64,000 nucleotides of DNA from Lactobacillus sp. ESL0700 (GCF_029392095.1 NZ_CP113930.1:1178001-1242000); one strand, 5' to 3'. Positions 26,678 through 36,752 are shown, counted from the stretch's first letter. Numbers and translations are program-made. Notes: generated by a model not told the origin, from the sequence alone.

Positions 26678-28111
26678 GTGAATTTATGGAAAAAAATTAA
26701 TCGTAAAGAAGATCCGCGGGTCTATGAACAAAAGGACGGCCAATTAGTTCGATCGCTCACTGTGAAGGACTTTTTAGCGTTAGGGGTTGGAACAATCGTT
26801 TCCACCTCAATCTTCACGCTGCCAGGCGAAGTAGCCGCCCTGCACACGGGACCAGCTGTCGCCATTTCATGTATCTTAGCCGCCGTCGTTGCCGGCATTG
26901 TTTCTTTTGCCTATGCCGAAATGGCTGGGGCAATGCCATTTGCCGGGTCGGCGTATTCTTGGATTAATGTTGTTTTCGGCGAAGTCTGGGGTTGGATTGC
27001 TGGCTGGGCACTGTTAGCCGAGTATTTTATTGCCATGTCGTTTATCGGTTCTGGGATTTCAGCTAATTTGCGTGCTTTAATTGCTCCTCTGGGCTTGAAA
27101 TTGCCGGCTGCTTTGTCTAACCCTTTTGGCGTTCAAGGCGGCGTAGTCGACCTCATTTCAATTGTCTCAATCTTTTTAGTTTCCTTATTAATTAGTCACG
27201 GCGTGTCTGAGGCATCCCGCGTTGAGAACGCCCTAGTTGCACTCAAGGTAATTGCAATCTTATTGTTCATTATTGTTGGTATGACTGCAATTAAGAAGGC
27301 TAACTTCATGCCATTTATTCCGCAATATCGTGCAACTAGTAGCGGTCCTTTTGGTGGCTGGCAAGGAATTTATGCCGGCGTTTCCATGATTTTCGTATCA
27401 TATCTAGGCTTTGATGCAATTGCTGCCAATTCGGCAGAAGCTAAAAATCCAGAAAAAACCATGCCGCGCGGGATTGTCGGCTCGTTATTAATCGCCGTTG
27501 TCTTATTTGTCGCTGTCAGCTTGGTATTAATCGGTGTTATTCCTTACCAAAAATACCTAGGTTCTGCAGAGCCTGTTGGCCTTGCCTTGCGTTCAATCGG
27601 TCATGGCACCATTGCCATAGTTGTTCAAACAATTGCTGTTTTTGGAATGTTCACCGCGTTAATTGGGCTATGCATGTCAAGTTCAAGACTAGTCTATTCC
27701 TTTGGGCGCGATGGTATGCTGCCGAAAAAGTTAGGCAAATTAACGGTCGATAAAAAGCCCAACAATGCCCTCTGGACAATTACCATTGTGGCCATCTTAA
27801 TCAGTGCATTCTTACCCTTCTCATTCTTAACGCAATTAGTTTCTGCTGGGACTTTAATTGCTTTCATGTTTGTTTCATTAGGGATTTATCGCTTGCGCCC
27901 ACGTGAAGGTGTTGATATTGCTGAGCCCGCATTTAAAATGCCCTTTTATCCTGTACTGCCATTCTTAGCCTTTCTGGGTTCGCTTGTTGTCTTTATGGGA
28001 CTTGATGCCCATGCCAAAATTTATGCAGTTATTTGGTTTATCATTGGGTTAGTCATCTATTTCTGTTACGGTTTAGCACACTCAACAATGAACAAGCAAG
28101 ATGAAGCTTAA
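26678..28111 (+). CDS. APC superfamily amino-acid permease (first of a tandem pair)
   Basis: Membrane transporter of 477 residues with about 12 hydrophobic helices. The N-terminal motif VGTIVSTSIFTLPGEVAA matches the substrate-binding unwound helix of APC transporters of the CAT/YfnA branch. GWQGIYAGVSMIFVSYLGFDAIAANSAEAKNP is the conserved helix 6-7 region. The substrate is probably an amino acid; which one is not decided. It starts at GTG 26678 with AAGGAG upstream. It is about 75% identical by eye to the next gene, with long stretches of near-identical DNA, so this is a tandem duplication. A terminator separates the two. Confidence 0.9.
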   Translation: MNLWKKINRKEDPRVYEQKDGQLVRSLTVKDFLALGVGTIVSTSIFTLPGEVAALHTGPAVAISCILAAVVAGIVSFAYAEMAGAMPFAGSAYSWINVVFGEVWGWIAGWALLAEYFIAMSFIGSGISANLRALIAPLGLKLPAALSNPFGVQGGVVDLISIVSIFLVSLLISHGVSEASRVENALVALKVIAILLFIIVGMTAIKKANFMPFIPQYRATSSGPFGGWQGIYAGVSMIFVSYLGFDAIAANSAEAKNPEKTMPRGIVGSLLIAVVLFVAVSLVLIGVIPYQKYLGSAEPVGLALRSIGHGTIAIVVQTIAVFGMFTALIGLCMSSSRLVYSFGRDGMLPKKLGKLTVDKKPNNALWTITIVAILISAFLPFSFLTQLVSAGTLIAFMFVSLGIYRLRPREGVDIAEPAFKMPFYPVLPFLAFLGSLVVFMGLDAHAKIYAVIWFIIGLVIYFCYGLAHSTMNKQDEA

Positions 28112-28126
28112 TAATTTCAATTACGC

Positions 28127-28157
28127 AAAAACGCAGTTAGTCATAACCGCGTTTTTT
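28127..28157 (+). terminator. Intrinsic terminator after the first permease
   Basis: Arms AAAACGC.GTTA and TAAC.GCGTTTT around GTCA, with a T-run. Confidence 0.85.
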
Positions 28158-28181
28158 ATTTTGCCAAATAAAAAGTTAAAT

Positions 28182-28210
28182 TTGACGATTAAAATATTTT
28201 GCATTAATAT
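28182..28210 (+). promoter_or_regulatory. Sigma-A promoter of the second permease
   Basis: TTGACG (28182-28187), 17 bases, TAATAT (28205-28210), with an AT-rich leader following. Confidence 0.7.
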
Positions 28211-28267
28211 TAATTATTATTTAATTTAATTATTAAAAAATAATCTTATCCTATGGAGGTAGTTTAG

Positions 28268-29692
28268 TTGAAGTTATGGCAAACAATGAATCGAAAGGAA
28301 AATCCTAATATTTATCAAGAAAAAGATGGCCATCTTGTACGCACCTTAAAGGTACGCGACTTTTTGGCTCTTGGTGTTGGGACAATCGTTTCCACCTCGA
28401 TTTTCACGCTGCCGGGAGAAGTTGCAGCGCTGCACACAGGACCAGCGGTTGCCATTTCCTGTGTTGTTGCCTCAATTGTTGCTGGACTTGTGGCCTTTGC
28501 TTATGCCGAAATGGCAGCAGCAATGCCATTCGCTGGCTCTGTTTATTCTTGGATTAATGTCGTTTTTGGCGAATTTTGGGGCTGGATTTCTGGTTGGGCA
28601 CTGCTGGCCGAATATTTAATTGGAATGGCCTTTGTCAGTTCTGGTTTATCAGCCAATCTGCGAGCACTAATAGCGCCGTTAGGTTGGAACTTGCCAGCAT
28701 TTTTGGCCAACCCAATTGGCGTTAATGGCGGGTTAGTCGACCTTGTAGCTCTGATTGCCATCATGCTTGCAGCGATTTTAGTTAGTTTCGGAGTGTCGAA
28801 GGCATCACGAGTTGAAAACATTTTAGTTGTTGTTAAAGTTTTAGCCATCTTACTTTTTGTTGTTGTCGGCTTAACAGCAATTAAAGCAGCTAACTTCGTG
28901 CCGTTCATCCCCCACTATCGTGCTACCGCACACGGACCATTCGGCGGCTGGCAAGGAATTTATGCTGGTGTCTCGATGATTTATATTTCCTTCTTAGGTT
29001 TTGATACCATTGCTTCCAATTCAGCCGAAGCTATTAACCCACAAAAGACCATGCCGCGCGGCATTATTGGTTCATTATTAATTGCTGTTGTGTTGTTTGT
29101 GGCAGTTAGCTTAGTACTTGTTGGTATGGTGCCTTACCAACAATATTTAAACTCGGCCGAACCAGTCGGTTACGCCCTGCGTCAGACTGGCCACGGCGGT
29201 GTCGCAATCATTGTTCAATCAGTAGCCGTTTTGGGCATGTTTACTGCTTTAATTGGTCTATGTATGGCAAGCTCGCGGCTAGTCTACTCGTTTGGTCGTG
29301 ATGGCATGTTACCCAAGAAATTAGGTAAACTTAATCAGGACCGCAGACCAGCAACAGCTTTATGGACAGTTGCAATTGTTTCCGTTGTTATCTCGGCTTT
29401 CATTCCTTTCGCCTTTTTAACACAATTGGTTTCTGCTGGGACATTAATTGCCTTTATGTTTGTCTCAATTGGTATTTATCGTCTGCGCCCACGCGAAGGT
29501 CATGATATTGCCGATCCAGCATTCAAAATGCCCCTCTATCCCGTTTTACCATTTCTCGCATTCTTAGGTTCATTCGCCGTCTTCTTAGGCCTAGACAATC
29601 AAGCCAAAAAGTACATGCTGGTCTGGTCAATAGTCGGCATCATCATTTATTACCTCTATGGCATGCACCATTCGGCAATGAACAAGCAATAA
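28268..29692 (+). CDS. APC superfamily amino-acid permease (second of a tandem pair)
   Basis: A 474-residue paralogue of the preceding gene, with the same helix layout and motifs (VGTIVSTSIFTLPGEVAA; GWQGIYAGVSMIYISFLGFD). It starts at TTG 28268, seven bases after GGAGGT. Differences are spread along the chain, while the C-terminus (GMHHSAMNKQ) keeps the relationship visible. It has its own promoter and terminator, so the two copies can be regulated separately. Transport of an amino acid is inferred from the family; neighbouring pepD and ylxM do not reveal the substrate. Confidence 0.9.
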   Translation: MKLWQTMNRKENPNIYQEKDGHLVRTLKVRDFLALGVGTIVSTSIFTLPGEVAALHTGPAVAISCVVASIVAGLVAFAYAEMAAAMPFAGSVYSWINVVFGEFWGWISGWALLAEYLIGMAFVSSGLSANLRALIAPLGWNLPAFLANPIGVNGGLVDLVALIAIMLAAILVSFGVSKASRVENILVVVKVLAILLFVVVGLTAIKAANFVPFIPHYRATAHGPFGGWQGIYAGVSMIYISFLGFDTIASNSAEAINPQKTMPRGIIGSLLIAVVLFVAVSLVLVGMVPYQQYLNSAEPVGYALRQTGHGGVAIIVQSVAVLGMFTALIGLCMASSRLVYSFGRDGMLPKKLGKLNQDRRPATALWTVAIVSVVISAFIPFAFLTQLVSAGTLIAFMFVSIGIYRLRPREGHDIADPAFKMPLYPVLPFLAFLGSFAVFLGLDNQAKKYMLVWSIVGIIIYYLYGMHHSAMNKQ

Positions 29693-29705
29693 CTTTTAAC
29701 CACGC

Positions 29706-29740
29706 AAAAAGCCTTAACCATCACGGTTAAGGCTTTTTTA
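29706..29740. terminator. Bidirectional terminator between the second permease and pepD
   Basis: Perfect arms AAAAAGCCTTAACC and GGTTAAGGCTTTTT around ATCAC. pepD converges on it from the right. Confidence 0.9.
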
Positions 29741-29744
29741 TTTA

Positions 29745-31169
29745 CTATAGATTTTCATCCATATTGAAGGTCAACTTCGACATGTTAATTGAGTCAATCA
29801 TCATCTGACCCCACAACTTTTCTGATTGTTTGCGAGTATAAGCAACCGTTTCTTGGTTTGCTTTAGTCAAATAAGCTGTCAATTCGCTGCCACTCTTACC
29901 GTCAGCACCAGCAATAACATCTTCGACACGACGGCGGAAGTATTGGTTTAAGTCCTTCAAGTAGTCGGTATCCAGCTGAACAAATTGTGGATAGTGACTT
30001 TCAACGATTGTTGCCAAAGACTTGTAATACCACCAAGCATCCTTCATGTTGTAATCCATTGAAGTATTGTTATATGACGGATCGGTATCATTCATATTGG
30101 CAAAGAACGGTACAAACGGGGTAAAGGTTGGCCCGCCGATACATAACCACATGATTGCAGCCTTATCCTGGTCAACATCACTTCTAATTTGCAAAATATG
30201 CGCGTTTTGGGTTCTATTTAAGCCAATTGGCCGGAAACGGTGCTTTTCTTCTTCTGTTCCCTTGCCAAATGGATCATAAGGCGTGTCTTGATAATGACTA
30301 CCGAGCACAAATTCAATATCTTCGCGCGTAATCTTCTTTGCTGCGCGACGGATAAATGGCAAGTCACCATCAGTTGGGTCTTGTTCAACTTCGGGATTAA
30401 AGTACTTCTGACCATACCAAACACGATTAGTATTGTAATGACGGTCCTGTTCAGTATAAGTACCAAAGATATGGCGGAAATTCCAACCCTCATGGTCTGT
30501 GTTTAAATGATGCGCGGTCACAAATTCTTGAATGCCGTCGCTCCACATAAAGTTATCTGGGTCGCTAAAATCAACTTGTTCAATTGAAACTCGGTTAGCT
30601 GCAATCGCATAAGCATCATCAGGGATTCTTTGGGCAACCCAGTGGTGACCAGTCACAATTTCCATATACCAAATTTCATCTTGGTCACTAAACAAAACCG
30701 AGTTACCAGCAGGTGAACCATACTTAGCAATTAATTTACCTAAATACTCAACCCCGTTTTTAGCTGAATGGATGTATGGCAAAACAACTGATTGCATGCA
30801 GTCCTCATCCAAACCGTCTTTAACTAATGGATCAAAGGCTAAGGCACGTTCATTACCATAGGTTGATTCTGTACAAGACATGGCAACATTTTCCTGGTTA
30901 ATACCACTTTCGTCATAATAACCACGGTGTTGATAATCAACGTTAGGAACGGCGGGCACAGCTTGCGCATCCTCAGGCAGATCCATCGTAAACTTATTCA
31001 GCCACGACTTAATCTTGCGTCCCTTTTCGCCCTTAGCAGCTGGGCGAATAATAAACTTTTGTGGCGTAATTGGCCGAAAAGTGTCATCGTTGCGGGCGAT
31101 CATTGTTGAACCGTCAATTGAAGCATTTTTACCAACCAAAATGGTGGTACATGCACTGTATTCTTTCAT
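29745..31169 (-). CDS. pepD: Dipeptidase of family C69 (PepD/PepDA type)
   Basis: Cytoplasmic cysteine dipeptidase with broad specificity; completes breakdown of peptides imported by Opp. About 474 residues, the size of the L. helveticus PepD enzymes. The Ntn-hydrolase nucleophile is Cys7 in SACTTILVG, followed by DGSTMIARNDD. I chose ATG 31169, with AAAGGAG upstream; an in-frame codon at 31187 precedes that site. It lies 22 bases after ftsY and may be co-transcribed with rnc-smc-ftsY. A strong bidirectional terminator follows. Confidence 0.95.
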   Translation of the reverse strand: MKEYSACTTILVGKNASIDGSTMIARNDDTFRPITPQKFIIRPAAKGEKGRKIKSWLNKFTMDLPEDAQAVPAVPNVDYQHRGYYDESGINQENVAMSCTESTYGNERALAFDPLVKDGLDEDCMQSVVLPYIHSAKNGVEYLGKLIAKYGSPAGNSVLFSDQDEIWYMEIVTGHHWVAQRIPDDAYAIAANRVSIEQVDFSDPDNFMWSDGIQEFVTAHHLNTDHEGWNFRHIFGTYTEQDRHYNTNRVWYGQKYFNPEVEQDPTDGDLPFIRRAAKKITREDIEFVLGSHYQDTPYDPFGKGTEEEKHRFRPIGLNRTQNAHILQIRSDVDQDKAAIMWLCIGGPTFTPFVPFFANMNDTDPSYNNTSMDYNMKDAWWYYKSLATIVESHYPQFVQLDTDYLKDLNQYFRRRVEDVIAGADGKSGSELTAYLTKANQETVAYTRKQSEKLWGQMMIDSINMSKLTFNMDENL

Positions 31170-31190
31170 AATTTTCTCCTTTTGCACTAA

Positions 31191-32489
31191 TTATACCAAA
31201 TCATGGAAAAGTCCAACAGCATAATTTGCTGCGTCGAAGTCAGCCAAGTCTTCAGGCTTTTCACCTAAACCAACTAGCTTCACCGGCAATTTCATTTCGT
31301 TTCTAATTGCCAGCACAACCCCACCTTTGGAAGAGCCGTCTAATTTGGTTAAGACCAAACCAGTTAACTTAGTGGTCTTATCAAAGTCCTTTGCTTGCAA
31401 CAAGGCATTTTGTCCAGTCGAACCATCTAAAACTAACAGGGTTTCTGTTGGTTCATCAGGTGCCTGCTTTTTAATGATACGCTCAATCTTTTCGAGTTCG
31501 CTCATTAAGTTCTTCTTATTTTGCAAGCGGCCGGCTGTATCAACCAATAAGTAATCAACGTGCTCCTTGATTGCTCTTGCTGTTGCGTCGTAAACAACTG
31601 AAGCAGGGTCAGCCTGCTCCTTGCCTGTTACGACAGGGACATCAACGCGCTTGCCCCATTCAACTAGTTGCTCAACTGCTCCGGCTCTAAAAGTATCGGC
31701 AGCTGCTAGCAGCACTGACTTGCCCTGATCTTTGAACCGTTTTGCTAATTTACCAATTGTAGTGGTCTTGCCAGCACCATTAACCCCGACAAAAAGATAA
31801 ATATTGGGTTGACCATCATCATGAGAACGCAGTTTTTCATTTTCGGCATCCCCGTTCTTGTCGTAGAGATCCACCAACTTTTCAACGATTAATTTCTTTA
31901 AGTCGTCGTGTGATTTAGCTTTTTGTAATTTGGCTTCGTCTTTTAATTCTGATGTTAATTCTTCAGCGGTTTCAAAGCCAACGTCTGATTCAATCAACAA
32001 TTCTTCCAAATCGTCAAAAAAGTCTTCGTCAACCGATCTAAATTGCGCAAAGAACTGGTTTAACCGAGCACCAAAGCCTTTGTTGGTCTTGGCAAGGCCC
32101 TTTTCGTACAGTTCTGTCTGATCTTGCTCCTGCGTTGCAGTTTCTACAGGTGTTGACTCTGCTTCAGATTCCGTCTTCGGTTCTGTCGCTTCTTCAACAG
32201 CAGACGTACTGACAGCAGATTCACTAGGTGCAGCAGACATTGTTTGACTGCTAGAAGCAGATTCTGCTGTCGCTTCAGACTCTGGTTCAGCTTCTGGCTC
32301 ATTCACCGCACTTGTTGCCGCTGACGAAACTGTACTTTCATCTTCACTCTGCGCAACTTCTTGCGTTTCAGCGCTAGCACTAGATTCTAATTTGGTTTCA
32401 GACTGTTGTTCTGCCTCTGTTTTAGGCTCTACCTCAGCCTCTTCTTTATTACCAAATAGTGATTTTTTGATTTTATCAAATAAGCCCAC
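31191..32489 (-). CDS. ftsY: SRP receptor FtsY
   Basis: Membrane-associated GTPase that docks Ffh-ribosome complexes at the translocon. The 432 residues have an N-terminal acidic A domain of roughly 130 residues rich in Glu, Ser, Thr, Ala and Val (low complexity), then the NG domain: GVNGAGKTTTIGKLA near 224, DTAGR and TKLDGS. It starts at GTG 32489 with GAGGTGA upstream, immediately after smc. The A domain is longer and more Ser/Thr-rich than in Bacillus, where it is very short. Confidence 0.97.
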   Translation of the reverse strand: MGLFDKIKKSLFGNKEEAEVEPKTEAEQQSETKLESSASAETQEVAQSEDESTVSSAATSAVNEPEAEPESEATAESASSSQTMSAAPSESAVSTSAVEEATEPKTESEAESTPVETATQEQDQTELYEKGLAKTNKGFGARLNQFFAQFRSVDEDFFDDLEELLIESDVGFETAEELTSELKDEAKLQKAKSHDDLKKLIVEKLVDLYDKNGDAENEKLRSHDDGQPNIYLFVGVNGAGKTTTIGKLAKRFKDQGKSVLLAAADTFRAGAVEQLVEWGKRVDVPVVTGKEQADPASVVYDATARAIKEHVDYLLVDTAGRLQNKKNLMSELEKIERIIKKQAPDEPTETLLVLDGSTGQNALLQAKDFDKTTKLTGLVLTKLDGSSKGGVVLAIRNEMKLPVKLVGLGEKPEDLADFDAANYAVGLFHDLV

Positions 32490-32491
32490 TC

Positions 32492-35400
32492 TTAGTTCAC
32501 CTCATTTTTTAATTCTTTTAACGATACTGAAAAGACTTGCGAAACGCCAGACTCCTGCATAACAACGCCATATAATTGGTCCGCCCGTTCCATTGTACCG
32601 CGCCGGTGCGTAATCACAATAAATTGTGTATGCATGTCGTACTTTTCCAAAAATTGTGCAAATCGTGTCACGTTCGCATCGTCTAAGGCAGCTTCGACCT
32701 CGTCCAAAACGCAAAACGGCACCGGCTTAACCTTCAGCATCGCAAACAATAATGTAATGGCAGTCAATGCCCGTTCACCACCGGAAAGCAGACTTAAGCG
32801 CTGCAACTTTTTGCCAGGTGGCTGTGCAATAATTTCAACACCCGTCGTTAACAAATCATCGGGATCGGTTAAGACCAGCTTAGCATTGCCGCCGCCAAAG
32901 ACAACTGGGAACAGTTCCTTAAAGCTCTTGGCAACTGCCGTAAAAGTCTTACTGAAACGGTTGCCAACCTCTTGGTCTAATTCAGTCATTGACTGGCGCA
33001 AATTATCTCGCGCCTTAAGTAAGTCGTTTTGCTGATTATTGAGAAAATCATAACGCGTTTTAACTTCTTCATATTCGTCAATCGACTTTAAGTTAACTGG
33101 ACCAATATCCTCAAGTGTCATGCGGTGCAATTTGACTTCTTTTTGCAATTGCTCACGCGCTTGCGGCGTATTTTCACCCTCAGCATGAGCTAAGGCAGCC
33201 TCATAGGTCAATGAATAATCTTTATTCAAAGTCTCAAGTCGCTGGTCAATTTTACTGCTAAACTGGGCAATCTTAACCGAAAGGCCTTCTTGCTCACTTG
33301 CCGCATCCTTGCGCAAGTCATAATTGCGACTGGCAACTTGGTCTAATTGATTAATTTGCGCATCAAATTGCCCGAGCTGTGAACTCAACGTATTCAGCTC
33401 TTCTTGCAGTTTAGTCTTTTGCTGAACGCCAGCCTTATTTTCTTGGTGCAATTCTTGCTTTTTCTGTTGGTCAAGCTGACCATTATGCTCCAAATCAGCA
33501 AGTTTGGTTGTCAACGTCTCAACTTGCTTTTGCTGGTCAGCTAATTCTTGCTGATTTGTCTTTTGTTGACTAGCCAAATTTTCTAATTTGTTAGTATAAA
33601 CCGCAATTTGCGGATCAAGTTCAGCTAGCTTATCTTGGACTTTTTGGTTTAACGTTGCAAAGTTCTTAATTCGTTCTTGAAGCTGGCTAATCTGCTCTTT
33701 TTGCTCGGCAATCTTTGTCACAAAATCGGCTTTTTGCTGTTCAGCCTGCTTAATCTTCGCTGTTAATGACGCAATTTGCTTGTCTCGCTCTTCTCTACGA
33801 GATTCAAACAATTGGTTAGCAGCTTTTAGGCGGTTTACTTCTTTTTCTTGGTTTTGATAAGAAAGGACAGCTTCGCCCAAATCGCGACTAACTTCCTGCA
33901 ATTTTTGCTTAACAGCAGACAATTGCTGCTTTAATTCTTCGTCTTGCTTAACCAGCGCTGCTAAATCTGCCTGGTCAGCAGTTAAGCCTTCTTTTAACTG
34001 CGCGATTTTTTGTTTAAGCTGCGTTAATTCAGCTGCAGTTTGCAGTGGTGAATTGTTCTTTTGGTTGCGCACACCACCAGTCATTGAACCGCCGGGCGAG
34101 ATAATGTCGCCGTCTAAGGTAACAATCCGATAACGGCCAATACGCCGCGAAATTTGTAAGGCATTATCAATCGTATCGACAATTACCGTACTGCCAAGCA
34201 GGTAGTTAATCGCTGGGCTAATATCTTCTCTACTTGAACTTTGCACCAAATCACTGGCAATCCCCTGATAACCAGCAAACGACTGCAAACTGCGAACGGT
34301 TGAAGCAGGAATTGAATACTGCCGTAAACCATCTAACGGTAAAAATGTAGCCCGTCCAGCATGACGCTGCTTTAATTGGTTAATCGCATCTCGAGCATCC
34401 GAGCGCGTCGCCGCCACCAAGTTTTGCACGCCGCCGCCAAGCGCGGTCGCCATTGCGGCTTCTAGTTCTGCCGGAAATGAAATCAATTCACCGATTGCCC
34501 CGATAATTCCGGGGTAGTCAGCCAGATTATTTAAAACATTGCGAACGCCATAATAGTAACCTTCATGACGCTTGCGAATATTTTCCAGTGCTTCATATCT
34601 TGCACTTACTTGATTCAGCCGGTGAGTATTTTCAGTAACCGTTTGTCGTAAACTATTTAATTTTGTTTGGACATCTTCCTGCTTAGACGTTAATGTAGCA
34701 GCCTGCTGTTGCTCTTTTGTCCGCTTTTCCTTAAGTGATGTACCTTCTGACTTTAACCTCTCCAGTTCTGCTTTTGACTTGGTTAATTCGGTTGTCACAT
34801 CAGTATTTTGATAACTGCTGTCATCACGCGTTCTTTTTAATTCAGAATTGAGATAAACAATTTCATTATTATTGGAAGTTTGATCCTGTAACAACTGAAT
34901 ATAATCAGAGCGCAAATCATCTAATTTTTGATTTAAGTTAGCGGGATTTTCGTTTAATTCCGCAGTTAAATCCGAGCGTTGGTCTTGCAGTTTCTGCTGC
35001 TGATTAATTAAAGTCGTCTTTTGCTCAGCCAGATTTTTACCATCAGCTTGAAGCTGAACAACCTGAGCCTTTAAGTCGCTCAGTTCAGACTGATATTCCT
35101 TCTTAGTCGCTTCACTATATTGCTTGCTTTGCTCTGCAATCTGCAAATTGGCATTTAAATCCGACAGCTTTTTAGTTAATGCGAGTAAATCAGCCTGCAC
35201 CTGCTCACGCTGATCACTTAACTGCTTGTATTCATTGCGCTTAGTTGTGACCGCACTCTGAGATTCCTTAACTTCGCGATCAAGCTTAGACAGCAGAACC
35301 TGATTCTCATCAGCCTTTTGTTGCACCTGGGCTTTTTGCTTATCCAAATCCGCAATTTCAAAGGCCAATAAAGTTTTTAACTTTTGATCAAGCCCCTGCT

Positions 35401-36055
35401 TTTGGAATTGGTACTCCTTGGCTAGTGAACTCTGTTCATGCAGCGGCTCAATCCGTTGCTCCAGCTCCTTGACCAAATCATTAATTCTGACTAAGTTGTC
35501 TGTCGTCTGTTCAAGTTGCAAGCTGGCAGCTTCCTTTTGCTTCTTAAAGTGAAGCACCCCAGCAGCTTCTTCAAACAGCACGCGCCGTGCTTCCGGACGT
35601 GAATTTAATATTTGGTCCACTCGTCCCTGAGAGATAATCGCTAAACTATCTTGCGAAATTCCAGAATCCAAAAAAAGTGCGCGAACATCGCGCTGTCTAA
35701 CTGAATGCTTGTTAATCAAGTATTCATTATCACCTGAAAGCAAAATGCGCCGCGTTACCGTCACCTGATCGGCGTCAAAATGCAGCTCGCGCTTCTGATT
35801 ATCAAAAACCATCGTCACTTCTGCGTGATTGGCACCCTTACGAAATTCACTTCCGGCAAAAATAACATCTTTCATATTGGAACCACGCAGCGACTTCGCC
35901 CGTGATTCACCCATTACCCAACGAATAGCTTCAGTAATATTACTTTTCCCACTACCATTAGGGCCGACAATGCCAGTAATCCCGGCATCAAATTCAATCT
36001 TGGTCTTTTCTGCAAAAGACTTAAAACCGTCAATTATTAGTTCTTTTAATGGCAC
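32492..36055 (-). CDS. smc: Chromosome segregation SMC protein
   Basis: Condensin ATPase that organises and separates the nucleoid, working with ScpA and ScpB (not in this window). The 1187 residues match the family. The N-terminal Walker A GPNGSGKSN is at 31-39. Two long coiled coils surround a hinge near 500-670 (YPGIIGAIGELISFPAEL, ATALGGGVQNLVA). The C-terminal half of the ATPase has LSGGERALTA and the Walker B PFCVLDEVEAALDD. The start is GTG 36055. It follows rnc by about 10 bases and leads directly into ftsY. Confidence 0.98.
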   Translation of the reverse strand: MPLKELIIDGFKSFAEKTKIEFDAGITGIVGPNGSGKSNITEAIRWVMGESRAKSLRGSNMKDVIFAGSEFRKGANHAEVTMVFDNQKRELHFDADQVTVTRRILLSGDNEYLINKHSVRQRDVRALFLDSGISQDSLAIISQGRVDQILNSRPEARRVLFEEAAGVLHFKKQKEAASLQLEQTTDNLVRINDLVKELEQRIEPLHEQSSLAKEYQFQKQGLDQKLKTLLAFEIADLDKQKAQVQQKADENQVLLSKLDREVKESQSAVTTKRNEYKQLSDQREQVQADLLALTKKLSDLNANLQIAEQSKQYSEATKKEYQSELSDLKAQVVQLQADGKNLAEQKTTLINQQQKLQDQRSDLTAELNENPANLNQKLDDLRSDYIQLLQDQTSNNNEIVYLNSELKRTRDDSSYQNTDVTTELTKSKAELERLKSEGTSLKEKRTKEQQQAATLTSKQEDVQTKLNSLRQTVTENTHRLNQVSARYEALENIRKRHEGYYYGVRNVLNNLADYPGIIGAIGELISFPAELEAAMATALGGGVQNLVAATRSDARDAINQLKQRHAGRATFLPLDGLRQYSIPASTVRSLQSFAGYQGIASDLVQSSSREDISPAINYLLGSTVIVDTIDNALQISRRIGRYRIVTLDGDIISPGGSMTGGVRNQKNNSPLQTAAELTQLKQKIAQLKEGLTADQADLAALVKQDEELKQQLSAVKQKLQEVSRDLGEAVLSYQNQEKEVNRLKAANQLFESRREERDKQIASLTAKIKQAEQQKADFVTKIAEQKEQISQLQERIKNFATLNQKVQDKLAELDPQIAVYTNKLENLASQQKTNQQELADQQKQVETLTTKLADLEHNGQLDQQKKQELHQENKAGVQQKTKLQEELNTLSSQLGQFDAQINQLDQVASRNYDLRKDAASEQEGLSVKIAQFSSKIDQRLETLNKDYSLTYEAALAHAEGENTPQAREQLQKEVKLHRMTLEDIGPVNLKSIDEYEEVKTRYDFLNNQQNDLLKARDNLRQSMTELDQEVGNRFSKTFTAVAKSFKELFPVVFGGGNAKLVLTDPDDLLTTGVEIIAQPPGKKLQRLSLLSGGERALTAITLLFAMLKVKPVPFCVLDEVEAALDDANVTRFAQFLEKYDMHTQFIVITHRRGTMERADQLYGVVMQESGVSQVFSVSLKELKNEVN

Positions 36056-36065
36056 AAGCGACCCC

Positions 36066-36752
36066 CTAGCTTCTCTTGGCTAAGGCAGCCCGTGCCGCGT
36101 CCTGCTCTGCAGCCTTCTTATTATGACCTGCACCTTGGGACACATCTTTGCCATTAACCCGCAATTGTACCGTAAAACGAGAAGGCAACTGCTCCTCTTT
36201 AATTACTTGATATTCAATCTTCACCGGGCCATCTTGCTGTAAAAATTCCTGCAGGTCGGTCTTATAATCCCGCGATGCATCAAACTTCCCAGCATCAATT
36301 AGCGGATAAACAGTTAAATGAAGAAAGTGTTCAACTGCATTCATGCCTTGATCAAGGAAAAGCGCACCATTGAAGGCCTCAAACACGTCTTCAAGCAGCG
36401 TCTTGCGTGAGCGTGCACCGGCTTTTTCTTCACCATGACCTAAATTAATTTCAGCTGGAAAGCCAAACTTCTTGGCAAATTCGGCGAAGCCTTCAGTATC
36501 AACAATGTTAGACCTCATTCGCGTTAATTCGCCCTCATTTAATTCGGTAAAATGACGGTACAAGTAATCAGAAATTGCCAATTCCAATACCGCATCCCCC
36601 AAGAACTCCAGCTTTTCATAATCGCGAACGCCATCTTGAGGGTGTTCATTAGCGTATGAAGAATGCGTGAATGCTTCTTCCAATAATTGGGGATTGTTAA
36701 ATTTGATTTTGTATTTGTCATTTAATTGATTAACAAATTTCGTGCTTACCAT
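36066..36752 (-). CDS. rnc: Ribonuclease III
   Basis: Cuts double-stranded RNA, including rRNA precursors. The 228 residues hold an N-terminal endonuclease domain with EKLEFLGDAVLELAISDYLY near 45-64 and the metal-binding LLEDVFEAFNGALFLD, then a C-terminal double-stranded RNA-binding domain (about 155-226) starting DYKTDLQEFLQ. AGGAGC precedes the ATG. It heads rnc-smc-ftsY. In Bacillus acpP comes directly before rnc; here the opp genes lie between. Confidence 0.98.
   Translation of the reverse strand: MVSTKFVNQLNDKYKIKFNNPQLLEEAFTHSSYANEHPQDGVRDYEKLEFLGDAVLELAISDYLYRHFTELNEGELTRMRSNIVDTEGFAEFAKKFGFPAEINLGHGEEKAGARSRKTLLEDVFEAFNGALFLDQGMNAVEHFLHLTVYPLIDAGKFDASRDYKTDLQEFLQQDGPVKIEYQVIKEEQLPSRFTVQLRVNGKDVSQGAGHNKKAAEQDAARAALAKRS

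Noticed and set aside
32634..33035. 133-codon open frame on the plus strand
   Set aside because: Antisense to the conserved ATPase end of smc; no independent coding signal.
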